Notes: generated from the sequence alone by a model not told the origin. A stretch of DNA of 8,869 nucleotides from Candidatus Hydrogenedentota bacterium (GCA_029262095.1 JAJDAB010000174.1:1-8869), one strand, 5' to 3'; counted from the stretch's first letter, positions 1-7,921 are shown. Numbers and translations are program-made.

Positions 1-354
1 GCCGATATCCGCTAGACACATCAGTTCGAAATACTCGTCTGTAAATCGGGCCCCTGGACTCGCCTGTCCGTGATTAGCAAAGAGCGATAGGGCCGCGGTG
101 ATCTCCCCGCGAGCCAACGTCAAATTCTTGAGATCGTCGGAGAGATAACATCGGCCCAAATAGTAGTGCGCAACCGCGTTCTCCGGATCTTGCCGTAAAT
201 ACGCCCGGAGCAAAGGCTCGGCATTGACGAATTGCGCGTCGAGACAGCGCTGTTCCGCCTCGCGTAACAAGTCCGAGCTTGGAACCGTTTCAGACGAAGC
301 GCAACCAATTGCACCGATTACGATGACCGCTAGACTATGGAGTTTCCGTCGCAC
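1..354 (-). CDS. TPR-type lipoprotein, 3' part beyond the window
   Basis: The reading frame from a GTG at 354 stays open to base 1, giving 118 residues with the C-terminus missing. The first 18 residues form a lipoprotein signal: a basic MRRK start, a hydrophobic stretch (LAVIVIGAIG) and a lipobox ending AIGC, so Cys18 should be lipidated. The +2 residue is Ala, which does not predict inner-membrane retention by the E. coli rule. Residues about 42-75 (NAEPLLRAYLRQDPENAVAHYYLGRCYL) fit a tetratricopeptide-like helix pair, with the typical D-P-x-N turn and the A-x-Y-x-L-G-x-x-Y pattern. The start overlaps the end of the upstream PDZ gene by 20 bp. No other ATG, GTG or TTG lies in frame in the preceding 120 bases, and the lipoprotein signal begins exactly here, so the start is well supported although the Shine-Dalgarno is poor. 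Translational coupling is likely. The role is unknown; an envelope scaffold or adaptor acting with the HtrA-like proteins is inference only. Confidence 0.75.
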   Translation of the reverse strand, partial: MRRKLHSLAVIVIGAIGCASSETVPSSDLLREAEQRCLDAQFVNAEPLLRAYLRQDPENAVAHYYLGRCYLSDDLKNLTLARGEITAALSLFANHGQASPGARFTDEYFELMCLADIG

Positions 355-1741
355 TGCCCCAACGCGGCTCCAACCGGAAGAATCGTGTACGTGAGCCGAC
401 GCGACAAAATACGCTGACTTCCTTTTGTTTGTCCTCTTCGACTTTCGCCGCCGCCGCTTGAAACTCTTCCGGCGTCGTGACCGGATGCCCGCCAAAGTCC
501 ATGATAATGACACCCGGCCGCATGCCGCCGAGAAACGCCCAACTACCCGGCTTCACACGGCGGACAATCACGCCTTTGGTGTCTTCAGAAAGGTTCATTA
601 GAATGCGAACATCCTGCGTTAATTCGCGGACCGTAATGCCAAACGTTTCGCTTTCAAATTCGCCAGCATCGTTTGCCGATTTCGGGCGGCCCGCAAGCGT
701 CAGCCCAATCGTCATTGGCTCGCCGTCACGATAAAAATCGACCTCAACTTCTTCGCCAACACCCGTCTCGCGAACGAGTTTGGTGAAGCCCAACACTTCT
801 TGGTTTTGGCGCGCACGGATAGGCGCACCATTGAATTCGGTGATGACATCGCCTCGTTGAAATCCGGCACTGATCGCAGGCGATCCAGGCACCAGGCTCG
901 CGACAATAACGCCGCCCTCTTTTGGAAGGCCCCAGTACTCCGCCATATCATCGGTCAGCGGCTGCGTAAACACCCCCAACCACGCATCGTCTTGTTCATT
1001 TTCCGATTGCGGGTTCGCGATGTAGTCATTCAGCAGCTTGGTCTGATAGACCAGCGGATGACCGCTCCGGACGTACAAGTCGCCACCTTCTTGCGCAGTC
1101 AGATCGAAGCCCACTACACCCACAATCTCACCAGCGGAATTCATAACCGGGCCGCCAACAGCACCAAAGGGTACGCGTTCATCGATACAGTACGTGCGGC
1201 GAGGCCGCTCCAAAATGGACCCGACACGCCGTAGCATTGACGCGCGCGCGTAGTCCAAGCTCTCGCCCAGCATGCCCACGATCATGATTTCGTCGCCGAG
1301 CGACAATTTCCGTTCGGACATTTTCACGTGTCGAAGGCTTAATGCGTCCTTGCTCTCAATTTGTAAGAAGCAAACATTTACGTCCGCCGGTTTCTGCAGC
1401 AATTTCGCGCCGTAGGATTTGGTGTCATCACCCTTACCGATTTCCACACGAATATTGAAGGGTTCAGAGTCTTGCAATTTCATGTGACCATGAACCATGA
1501 CGAGGCCTTTGGCAGAAACAACGAGCCCCAGGGCACGCGTATTACGCCGGCTCGATTCACCGGAATTCGGATTACGTACTTCGGAAGAATACGAAACCAG
1601 GCAGACGGCGGGTTCAACCGCGTCGAAATTGCGGGCCACTTGCCGATCGGAAATGGCGAATGCGCCCGAGGCAACAACGAAAGTCACGAGTGCCACTGCA
1701 CTACATCGAATGGCACCTCTATGGATAAGCGAAACTCGCAT
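335..1741 (-). CDS. HtrA-like PDZ protein, probable inactive protease (Ser to Val)
   Basis: This 468-residue exported protein resembles DegP/HtrA. It has a signal peptide ending AFA at residues 27-29, a degenerate trypsin-like domain at about 35-235, PDZ1 at about 252-350 (AWLGVFTQPL, then SPAISAGFQRGDVI) and PDZ2 at about 366-458 (FGITVREL, then MRPGVIIMDFGGHPV). Aligning it by eye with the neighbouring HtrA gives His86 (VHGHM for TNEHV) and Asp120 (DVNVCFL for DIAVLKL) at the triad positions. The serine motif GNSGGP reads GAVGGP, with valine at 195 (codon 1157-1159). The frame is intact over the whole family length, so this is not a decaying pseudogene. It should lack serine-protease activity and may instead bind, hold or present substrates through its PDZ domains. 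It follows htrA after 7 bp, with an AGGAG at 1754-1758 inside the end of htrA. Unlike htrA it has no lipobox, so it is probably soluble in the periplasm. Confidence 0.9.
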   Translation of the reverse strand: MRVSLIHRGAIRCSAVALVTFVVASGAFAISDRQVARNFDAVEPAVCLVSYSSEVRNPNSGESSRRNTRALGLVVSAKGLVMVHGHMKLQDSEPFNIRVEIGKGDDTKSYGAKLLQKPADVNVCFLQIESKDALSLRHVKMSERKLSLGDEIMIVGMLGESLDYARASMLRRVGSILERPRRTYCIDERVPFGAVGGPVMNSAGEIVGVVGFDLTAQEGGDLYVRSGHPLVYQTKLLNDYIANPQSENEQDDAWLGVFTQPLTDDMAEYWGLPKEGGVIVASLVPGSPAISAGFQRGDVITEFNGAPIRARQNQEVLGFTKLVRETGVGEEVEVDFYRDGEPMTIGLTLAGRPKSANDAGEFESETFGITVRELTQDVRILMNLSEDTKGVIVRRVKPGSWAFLGGMRPGVIIMDFGGHPVTTPEEFQAAAAKVEEDKQKEVSVFCRVGSRTRFFRLEPRWGSATETP

Positions 1742-1748
1742 AGTTCGA

Positions 1749-3092
1749 CTAGTCTCCTGAGCGGGCCGGTGCGGCCGCGCCTTGTTTTACCAACACATAC
1801 AACGTCACCGCGCCACGCTTTACATCCAACAACACCATCGGCTTCTTCGATTCAATCCGATCGCGGTATACCTCCTGAAACGCTGAGAGCGTGTCTACTT
1901 TCTCGCCGTCCACTCGGAGGATAATGTCGCCTTGACGCAAGCCCGCAACCGCTGCAAGGCCACCCACGCGGGTTCCCGAAACGAAGACGCCTTGCCGATT
2001 CGGCAATTGCGCGCGGCGAACAATGGCGGGCGTGAGTTCGGTAACCGTGAAGCCCCAGCCCCCCAATTCAACTTCACGGCCTTTGATATCGCCTTTCGCT
2101 TCCGTCACGACCTCAATCGAGACCGTCTGCGAGGCGCGCATCAAGCCGAGCGTAAGTTCTTCTCCGACCGGAAAGTCTGCCAGCCGTTTGCGAACCGAGG
2201 GTAAATCCTCTTCAAAGCGCGCATTCGTTACACTGCCATCAATAGACAACATCACGTCGCCGGGTCGCACGCCAGCCTCAAACGCGGGTGACAATGGGTC
2301 AACGTCACCAATAACCACGCCTTCCCGATCCGCGTCATCCGTCACGCTGACCATTTCTTGCAACGTGACGCCGATCCAACTTCGTTCTACGCGGCCGTGC
2401 TCGATGATGTCCGACCAGACTTCCTCGGCAATGCCAACCGGTATCGCGAAGCCGACGTTATCTGCGCCTCCGAGCCGACGTGCATTCACGCCCACAACTT
2501 TACCTCTGAGGTTGACCAGCGGACCGCCGCTATTGCCGGGGTTAATGGCCGCGTCGGTCTGAATCCACGTGTTGTACGGCGACACCATCGTGCCGGAATC
2601 TTGCAAGTATCGGTCCGTGACGCTAACAATCCCTTTTGATACTGATCGCGAAAGCCCGTGCGGACTGCCGAGGGCGAGTACGGTTTGGCCGGCTTCCAGT
2701 TTTCTATCCAATTCGAAATCAACTACGGGTAAGTCCGTACGCTGCGTCTTGAGTTTTAGTACAGCGATATCGGTGAATTTGTCCGTTCCGACAACTTCAG
2801 CGTCCACTTCCTCTTTGTCGAACAGTACAACGCGCACCAACTTACTCTCGCCCGCGACGTGTTCATTGGTAACCACGTATCCGTCCCGCGAAATGATGAA
2901 CCCGCTGCCCAGCACCGAAACTTCCTGTCGGCGCCCACCACGAAAAACTTCTTTGACGGGCCGAATGTGGACCAGCGCTGGGGCGACTTTGTTTTTTGCG
3001 CGGACGAGCCTCGCGTCGGAATCCCCGGCCATGGTCATGCACCCGGGCAGTAGCGCAAGCAACAGGGCAATAGATAGTGCGTAGATTTTCAA
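1749..3092 (-). CDS. htrA: HtrA/DegP-type serine protease, lipoprotein
   Basis: HtrA proteases degrade or refold damaged envelope proteins. This 447-residue protein has an N-terminal lipoprotein signal (LLALLPGC, Cys18), so it is membrane-tethered, unlike soluble DegP. The trypsin-like domain spans about 30-235 with a complete triad: His78 in TNEHV, Asp108 in DIAVLKL and Ser188 in GNSGGP. PDZ1 lies at about 239-330 (WIGVTLQE, then SPAFEAGVRPGDVM) and PDZ2 at about 345-437 (GWGFTVTEL, then AAVAGLRQGDIILRVDGEKV). The start is a TTG at 3092-3090, chosen because AGGAG lies 7 nt upstream (3100-3104) and because the lipoprotein signal begins there. It is the first gene of the minus-strand operon, 7 bp ahead of its inactive paralogue, and is transcribed from a promoter at 3146-3174. 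The family name is secure; whether it matches DegP, DegQ or DegS function is not. The symbol is used in the family sense. Confidence 0.95.
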   Translation of the reverse strand: MKIYALSIALLLALLPGCMTMAGDSDARLVRAKNKVAPALVHIRPVKEVFRGGRRQEVSVLGSGFIISRDGYVVTNEHVAGESKLVRVVLFDKEEVDAEVVGTDKFTDIAVLKLKTQRTDLPVVDFELDRKLEAGQTVLALGSPHGLSRSVSKGIVSVTDRYLQDSGTMVSPYNTWIQTDAAINPGNSGGPLVNLRGKVVGVNARRLGGADNVGFAIPVGIAEEVWSDIIEHGRVERSWIGVTLQEMVSVTDDADREGVVIGDVDPLSPAFEAGVRPGDVMLSIDGSVTNARFEEDLPSVRKRLADFPVGEELTLGLMRASQTVSIEVVTEAKGDIKGREVELGGWGFTVTELTPAIVRRAQLPNRQGVFVSGTRVGGLAAVAGLRQGDIILRVDGEKVDTLSAFQEVYRDRIESKKPMVLLDVKRGAVTLYVLVKQGAAAPARSGD

Positions 3093-3099
3093 TGAAACA

Positions 3100-3104
3100 C
3101 TCCT
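3100..3104 (-). promoter_or_regulatory. Ribosome binding site of htrA, supports the TTG start
   Basis: On the minus strand the sequence reads AGGAG, then 7 nt, then TTG. This near-ideal Shine-Dalgarno at the right distance decides the TTG start at 3092, for which no nearby in-frame ATG competes. Confidence 0.8.
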
Positions 3105-3135
3105 GCGAGGTCGTTCGATTGGTTTTACATATCGG

Positions 3136-3145
3136 GCGGATCCGC
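3136..3145. repeat. Perfect 10-bp palindrome at the htrA start site
   Basis: GCGGATCCGC is its own reverse complement. It abuts the -10 box of the htrA promoter and covers the predicted transcription start near 3139. That position suits a repressor operator or a small 5'-end structure, but no known regulator motif is recognised and chance is possible. Confidence 0.4.
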
Positions 3146-3174
3146 ATTATAGAGCCCGACCGGAATCGGACCAA
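3146..3174 (-). promoter_or_regulatory. Sigma-70-type promoter for the htrA operon
   Basis: On the minus strand a -35 box TTGGTC (3174-3169) is separated by exactly 17 bp from a perfect -10 box TATAAT (3151-3146). Transcription should begin about 3139, giving a leader of roughly 45 nt. The spacer holds an imperfect dyad (CCGA at one end, TCGG at the other, within 3156-3169). The boxes look housekeeping rather than sigma-E/sigma-32-like, which is notable for an envelope stress protease. Confidence 0.7.
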
Positions 3175-3292
3175 ACCCGCTACCCCCATACATCCAGGCT
3201 GTGAGGTCAACCATGTCACGGATGGGGAGGATCGAATCCCAGAACGGCCCGACGAGAGAGCGCCAAAGACCCAGGATATGGGTTGCACACCA

Positions 3293-3321
3293 TTGAACTT
3301 CCTCATGTCATTTGGTACAAT
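3293..3321 (+). promoter_or_regulatory. Sigma-70-type promoter for the mreB operon
   Basis: The -35 box TTGAAC (3293-3298) and -10 box TACAAT (3316-3321) have a 17-bp spacer, each box one or two bases from consensus. The predicted start near 3328 gives a leader of about 90 nt before mreB. Its distance from the divergent htrA -35 box is about 118 bp, so the two promoters do not overlap. Confidence 0.7.
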
Positions 3322-3355
3322 TGGCCCGTTGCCTTCTGGCTCTTTCTAAGTACGT

Positions 3356-3400
3356 TTCATTCCTAGGTTTAGGGCATGCGGTTACCTGCCTTGGAATGAA
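3356..3400 (+). promoter_or_regulatory. Strong leader hairpin upstream of mreB
   Basis: The left arm TTCATTCCTAGG (3356-3367) pairs with the right arm CCTTGGAATGAA (3389-3400): 11 of 12 positions, with one T-T mismatch (3364/3392), around a 21-nt loop. It ends 6 nt before the GAGG Shine-Dalgarno. No U-tract follows, so it is not an intrinsic terminator. In this fold the ribosome binding site and start codon stay free. It could be a translational control or mRNA-stability element, or a DNA operator read as a dyad. No known riboswitch class is recognised. Confidence 0.55.
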
Positions 3401-3418
3401 CCGGATGAGGTTCCTTCA

Positions 3419-3420
<2 letters not shown>
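3395..3420 (+). promoter_or_regulatory. Alternative hairpin that would mask the mreB start
   Basis: AATGAA (3395-3400) is also the exact complement of TTCATT at 3415-3420, the last two bases of which belong to the TTG start codon (3419-3421). The intervening 14 nt contain the GAGG Shine-Dalgarno, and CC (3401-3402) can add pairs with GG (3409-3410). A second version pairs GAACC (3398-3402) with GGTTC (3409-3413). Either would hide the ribosome binding site, and both compete with the larger upstream hairpin for its right arm. It is weaker than that hairpin, and chance is a real possibility. Confidence 0.35.
3407..3410 (+). promoter_or_regulatory. Ribosome binding site of mreB, supports the TTG start
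   Basis: GAGG (in GGATGAGG) lies 8 nt before TTG at 3419. The nearby ATGs at 3396 and 3405 are out of frame with mreB, so TTG is the best start and gives the usual MreB N-terminus. Confidence 0.7.
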
Positions 3421-4447
<1,027 letters not shown>

Positions 4448-4450
4448 CGG

Positions 4451-5371
4451 ATGCTTGGCGCCCGCACAATAGTCCGCGGCGTCCGTTCGTACCGGCCTTC
4501 CATCACCCTGGGGGTGATCGTCGCACTCTCTCTGATTTCCATGGCCTCCGGCACGCGCGCCAGCCTACTCGGCGATGCCGTTCGCGACGTTGTTACCGTA
4601 GCAGCCTATCCTTTTTTGGTCTCCATGCACGCTGCACAAAATGCCGTCGAGTACACCACCGGCGCCGTCGTCAACTATAACGCCGCCCAACGTGATGCCG
4701 ATTCGTTAAGCGGCGAATTGAATGAGGCTCGACTGAAGCTCTCCCGCTTGGCCGAGCTGGAACGGGAAAACGATCGCCTCCGCGACTCGCTACAATTCGC
4801 GGAGGCGAATCCGAAACTAACGCTAATGTCCGCGTCAATCCTTCAGCGCTCGAAAGGGATGCTCACGATAAACGTCGGATCGCTCCACGGAGTCCAGCGT
4901 TCTATGTGCGCGATAACGAAGGACGGCATCGTCGGCATTGTGACGGAGGTCGAGCCGACGATGTCATTCGTTGCCTCATTACATCACAGCCATTGCGGCA
5001 TCGAAGCGCTTGTGGGAAAGGCACGCGCTTGGGGTGTCGTGAGAGGTACCGGAAACGACATCAACCAAATCTGCCAGATGGAATACATCGCTTTACTGGA
5101 TGATGTATTGCCGGGCGACGAAGTGGTCAGCGCGGGCGGCAATATCTTCCCCGGCGAACTGCCAATCGGTCGTGTGCTGCGGGTGCAAAAACAAGGCGAC
5201 TTGCTTCGATCGGCGGTCGTCCAACCATACGCAAATCCCTACGCCATTGAAGAATTGTTGCTGGTCAAAGCCGCGTTACCCGAGACAGACGCAATGGCTG
5301 CATTGCCCGCGCAAGAGTTGACATTCGCATTGCCCGATGAACGAACACTTCAAGAACGTTTCGCCCCATGA
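4451..5371 (+). CDS. mreC: Rod shape-determining protein MreC
   Basis: MreC is a bitopic membrane protein whose periplasmic part binds and activates PBP2 and links it to MreB. This one has 306 residues: a short basic cytoplasmic tail, one membrane segment at about 17-33 (ITLGVIVALSLISMASG), a coiled coil at about 76-118 (with LSRLAELERENDRLRDSL), and the beta-rich MreC domain at about 124-275. Family landmarks in that domain are the TKDGIVGIVTEV stretch (156-167), WGVVRGTG (194-201) and SAGGNIFPGELPIGRV (227-242). The last 30 residues are a variable tail. A GAGGA at 4439-4443 gives a good ribosome binding site inside the end of mreB. The assignment is secure. Confidence 0.97.
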   Translation: MLGARTIVRGVRSYRPSITLGVIVALSLISMASGTRASLLGDAVRDVVTVAAYPFLVSMHAAQNAVEYTTGAVVNYNAAQRDADSLSGELNEARLKLSRLAELERENDRLRDSLQFAEANPKLTLMSASILQRSKGMLTINVGSLHGVQRSMCAITKDGIVGIVTEVEPTMSFVASLHHSHCGIEALVGKARAWGVVRGTGNDINQICQMEYIALLDDVLPGDEVVSAGGNIFPGELPIGRVLRVQKQGDLLRSAVVQPYANPYAIEELLLVKAALPETDAMAALPAQELTFALPDERTLQERFAP

Positions 5372-5385
5372 AGTGGAATTGAACG

Positions 5386-5895
5386 ATGCGCCGTAACATC
5401 CTTTGGCTCATTATCATTATCGCCACCGCCCTCATTCAGGCTACGTGGCTCGACGTCGTACGTATCGCCAACGTCGTTCCGGATTTGATTCTGCTGCTCG
5501 TCGTGTATTTTGCCATCACATTCGGCGAAGAACGTGCGATGTATACCGGCGTAATCGGCGGCCTGTTTCAAGACGTTGCGAATGCAGATTCTATCGGGCA
5601 CAACGTGCTGTGCCATGTCATTGTCGCATACGCAACCGCGCGCATTGCCAACCGATTGGTCACGGAAAATCCCGCCGTAAAAACGGGGCTGGTTTTGAGT
5701 GCCGCGTTGGTCCACGGATTTCTTCACAGCGCTTTGCTCTACATCGCCCAGCCTCAGCTCGCAAACATCGCCGATATCGTTTCGCGTATCGTTCCCAGCG
5801 CTTTTTACACCGCCATTGCAACGCCGCTGATCTTCTTCGCGCTGGATCGAATCTTCCGAAGCGAGTTGACGCCCATGCAAAATCGAACCGCCTGA
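5386..5895 (+). CDS. mreD: Rod shape-determining protein MreD
   Basis: MreD is a small polytopic membrane protein of the elongasome. It partners MreC and modulates PBP2 activation, but its biochemical activity is not established. The 169 residues are nearly all hydrophobic and form about five or six membrane segments, with blocks at 5-20, 31-47, 53-64, 74-90, 100-120 and 137-153. The family pattern is seen in PDLILLLVVYFAITFGEER (32-50) and GVIGGLFQD (55-63), the usual proline and Gly-Leu-x-x-Asp positions. It begins 14 bp after mreC with only a weak Shine-Dalgarno (GTGGA) in the gap, so it may depend on translation of mreC. The assignment rests on family pattern plus gene order and is strong. 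Confidence 0.93.
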   Translation: MRRNILWLIIIIATALIQATWLDVVRIANVVPDLILLLVVYFAITFGEERAMYTGVIGGLFQDVANADSIGHNVLCHVIVAYATARIANRLVTENPAVKTGLVLSAALVHGFLHSALLYIAQPQLANIADIVSRIVPSAFYTAIATPLIFFALDRIFRSELTPMQNRTA

Positions 5896-5896
5896 C

Positions 5897-7921
5897 ATGA
5901 GATCAAAATTAAAATCACCCAAACCGCAGACCCTACCGACGCCAAACCCACGGTTGTACCTGGTCATGGGCGTCATCGCGGCGGGTATCGCCATACTGAT
6001 TAGTCGGCTCTGGTACATCCAAATTGTTGAGGGTGAATTCCACGCCGATCGGTCCGTCTCGCAAAAGCTGCACGAGGAACGATTGAAGGGCCCACGAGGA
6101 AGAATTTACACACGCGACCCAAATGTCCTACTCGCGGATACACGGCCCGCGCGCGATGTAATCGTTATCCCGGCAGAATGCGAAAAGCCTGAATCCGTTG
6201 CAAAACATTTGGCCGCGCTGCTCAACCTGGATCCAAAAGGATTACACAACGAGATCAACGCGCATCTCGACAGTCAGCTCATCCGAAAGGGCGATCGACT
6301 CAATGGCAAAACCTTTCGGAGCGATGAGAAACTGCTCCCATACGGCCAAGTCTATGTTAAACGCGACATATCCCGTTGGGAACTCGGCCGGCTCTCCGAA
6401 GAGATTTATGCATTGCCCGGCGTACACGTCATGGTGCGGCCACAACGCCTCTATTTGCACGGCAAGACGGCCGGCCAGTTGCTGGGGTACTTGGGCGAGA
6501 TCAACGAACAAGAACTCAAACGCCTAAAACCGGAATACCAGATTGGTGACGTGATCGGAAAGACGGGCCTTGAATTGCTCCACGAAAAATCCCTCCGTGG
6601 AAGAGACGGCAAAGTAATCGTCAGCCGATACGCCAGCCTTCATAGTCGTCCCCAGCTCAGCACTGATGACATCGGTACGCCATTTGTCGCAATCGATACA
6701 CGCGGCCGCCAACTGGATGAAGAAGTTCGTCAAGACCCCGTACCAGGAAAACCCTTACGAGTCACGATTGACTTGGATCTACAACAGGAAGCGGAGCGCC
6801 TGCTCGCAACGGCTGACATGCCGGATCCCGTAGTGGGATCGCTCGTGGCACTCAACGCCGATACCGGTGAAATCCTCGCGATGGCCAGCGCGCCTGGATT
6901 CGATCCGAACGCATTTGTCACCAGCGGCCGCAGCGATGAACGCATCGAATTGATGAACGACAAGACACGACCGATGGAGAACCGGGCATATCGATACACC
7001 TATCCCCCGGGATCGGTATACAAAATAGCTATCGCGATTGCCGCGCTGGAAGAGGGCATCATTACCGCGGACACGCGCCATACTTGCCGGGGCCAATACG
7101 ATTACAATATGCGGTGTTGGCGTTGGCGGTTTGGAGGACATGGTTCCGTTGACGTGATCGCCGCGCTCGCACAATCATGCGACATCTTTTTCTACGAAGT
7201 TGGACTTCAGTTAGGCCTCAAACGTATCAACGAATGGAGCCACAAACTGGGAATGGGCGTACCCACCGGAGTCGATCTAATCGGCGAACGGCCAGGTCTC
7301 GTCGCTTCGTTGGAGTGGCGGCGCAAGAGCGTTGGTCCTGGTGGCGAACGTTGGCAGTACAAGATTTATGACGCGGAAATCGCGATGATGTCAATCGGCC
7401 AGAGTTTCGTCGAAGCGACACCGCTACAAAACGCGCAGCTCATGGCATTGGCGATGAACGGCGGCCATCGAATTACACCCTTCATCAATATGGATCGGCC
7501 GCCGCGCAAGAGCGATCGCTTATGCAGCGAACGGACAGCGGCGATCGTGCAAGAGGGACTACGTCAGTGCATTGAGCGGGAAAAAGTCCCGAGTGGCACC
7601 GGTACGATAGCGCAAATTGAGGGGCTTGATGTCCTTGGAAAAACAGGATCGGCGCAAATCGTAAGCCGAACTATTCAAGAACGATATGGAGAAGAAGAAG
7701 ATATCCCGTACAAATACCGGGATCACGCCTGGTTTGTTGCCGGTGTAATGGACCGCGATCCGCCATTAGCAGTATGTGCCATGGTGGAGCATGGGCATCA
7801 CGGCAATACCGCAGCTGGCCCGCTTGCCCGAGAGCTACTTCGGTTCTTCTACGACCGGCCGGTTCAGCCCGACGACTACGCAAGCCCTATCACCGTCGCG
7901 CAGAGTGAAGACGCACCATGA
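5897..7921 (+). CDS. mrdA: Penicillin-binding protein 2, elongation transpeptidase
   Basis: PBP2 is the class B DD-transpeptidase that cross-links new peptidoglycan during elongation, in complex with RodA. The 674 residues comprise a cytoplasmic tail, one membrane anchor at about 20-41, a pedestal/dimerisation region at about 60-280 (GPRGRIYTRD at 65-74, LLGYLGEINEQEL at 195-207) and the transpeptidase domain at about 290-650. Active-site motifs are intact: SVYK with nucleophile Ser373 and Lys376, SCD at 427-429 and KTG at 582-584. Cys397, Cys407, His415 and Cys428 lie around the SCD motif at spacings that suggest a structural zinc site like the one known in Acinetobacter PBP2, with cysteines replacing the two aspartates (inference). 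It starts 1 nt after the mreD stop, has no clear Shine-Dalgarno of its own and overlaps rodA by 4 bp, so it is probably translationally coupled. The assignment is secure. Confidence 0.97.
   Translation: MRSKLKSPKPQTLPTPNPRLYLVMGVIAAGIAILISRLWYIQIVEGEFHADRSVSQKLHEERLKGPRGRIYTRDPNVLLADTRPARDVIVIPAECEKPESVAKHLAALLNLDPKGLHNEINAHLDSQLIRKGDRLNGKTFRSDEKLLPYGQVYVKRDISRWELGRLSEEIYALPGVHVMVRPQRLYLHGKTAGQLLGYLGEINEQELKRLKPEYQIGDVIGKTGLELLHEKSLRGRDGKVIVSRYASLHSRPQLSTDDIGTPFVAIDTRGRQLDEEVRQDPVPGKPLRVTIDLDLQQEAERLLATADMPDPVVGSLVALNADTGEILAMASAPGFDPNAFVTSGRSDERIELMNDKTRPMENRAYRYTYPPGSVYKIAIAIAALEEGIITADTRHTCRGQYDYNMRCWRWRFGGHGSVDVIAALAQSCDIFFYEVGLQLGLKRINEWSHKLGMGVPTGVDLIGERPGLVASLEWRRKSVGPGGERWQYKIYDAEIAMMSIGQSFVEATPLQNAQLMALAMNGGHRITPFINMDRPPRKSDRLCSERTAAIVQEGLRQCIEREKVPSGTGTIAQIEGLDVLGKTGSAQIVSRTIQERYGEEEDIPYKYRDHAWFVAGVMDRDPPLAVCAMVEHGHHGNTAAGPLARELLRFFYDRPVQPDDYASPITVAQSEDAP

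Larger units (their letters stand above)
3093..3418. other. Divergent intergenic region between htrA and mreB
   Basis: This is 326 bp with no convincing gene. It contains one promoter for each flanking operon, a 10-bp palindrome at the htrA start site, both ribosome binding sites, and a structured mreB leader at roughly 3328-3418. The middle (about 3175-3292) shows only small inverted repeats, such as ACCCA/TGGGT at 3269-3283, and nothing I can name. Short frames that cross it in both directions lack family signatures. Confidence 0.85.

Noticed and set aside
335..1741. Calling the second HtrA-like gene a pseudogene
   Set aside because: The frame is full length, with signal peptide, His, Asp and both PDZ domains intact and tight operon spacing. 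Only the serine is lost, so an inactive but expressed protein is more likely.
2023..2562. Long plus-strand frame (179 codons) opposite htrA
   Set aside because: Its composition is Ser/Thr/Pro-rich, as expected from the antisense of a GC-rich coding gene, with no motif. htrA on the other strand is certain.
3222..3240. A stretch resembling a tRNA T-arm (GAGGATCGAATCCC) between the two operons
   Set aside because: No acceptor stem, D-arm or anticodon arm can be built around it, and the T-stem pairing itself fails.
3269..3283. Inverted repeat ACCCA/TGGGT as a terminator
   Set aside because: The stem is only 5 bp with no T-tract, and it lies just upstream of the mreB -35 box with no gene ending before it. 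An activator site is possible but unsupported.
2863..3306. Open frame of 147 codons on the minus strand upstream of and into htrA
   Set aside because: It overlaps htrA in another frame, crosses the htrA promoter and has no recognisable domain. The signals fit the htrA frame.
3077..3349. Open frame of 90 codons on the plus strand across the intergenic region
   Set aside because: It starts inside htrA on the opposite strand, overlaps both promoters and shows no family signature or ribosome binding site.
5403..5900. Arg/His-rich 165-codon frame overlapping mreD in another frame
   Set aside because: mreD in the first frame has the membrane pattern and family motifs. The other frame reads as a typical out-of-frame product.
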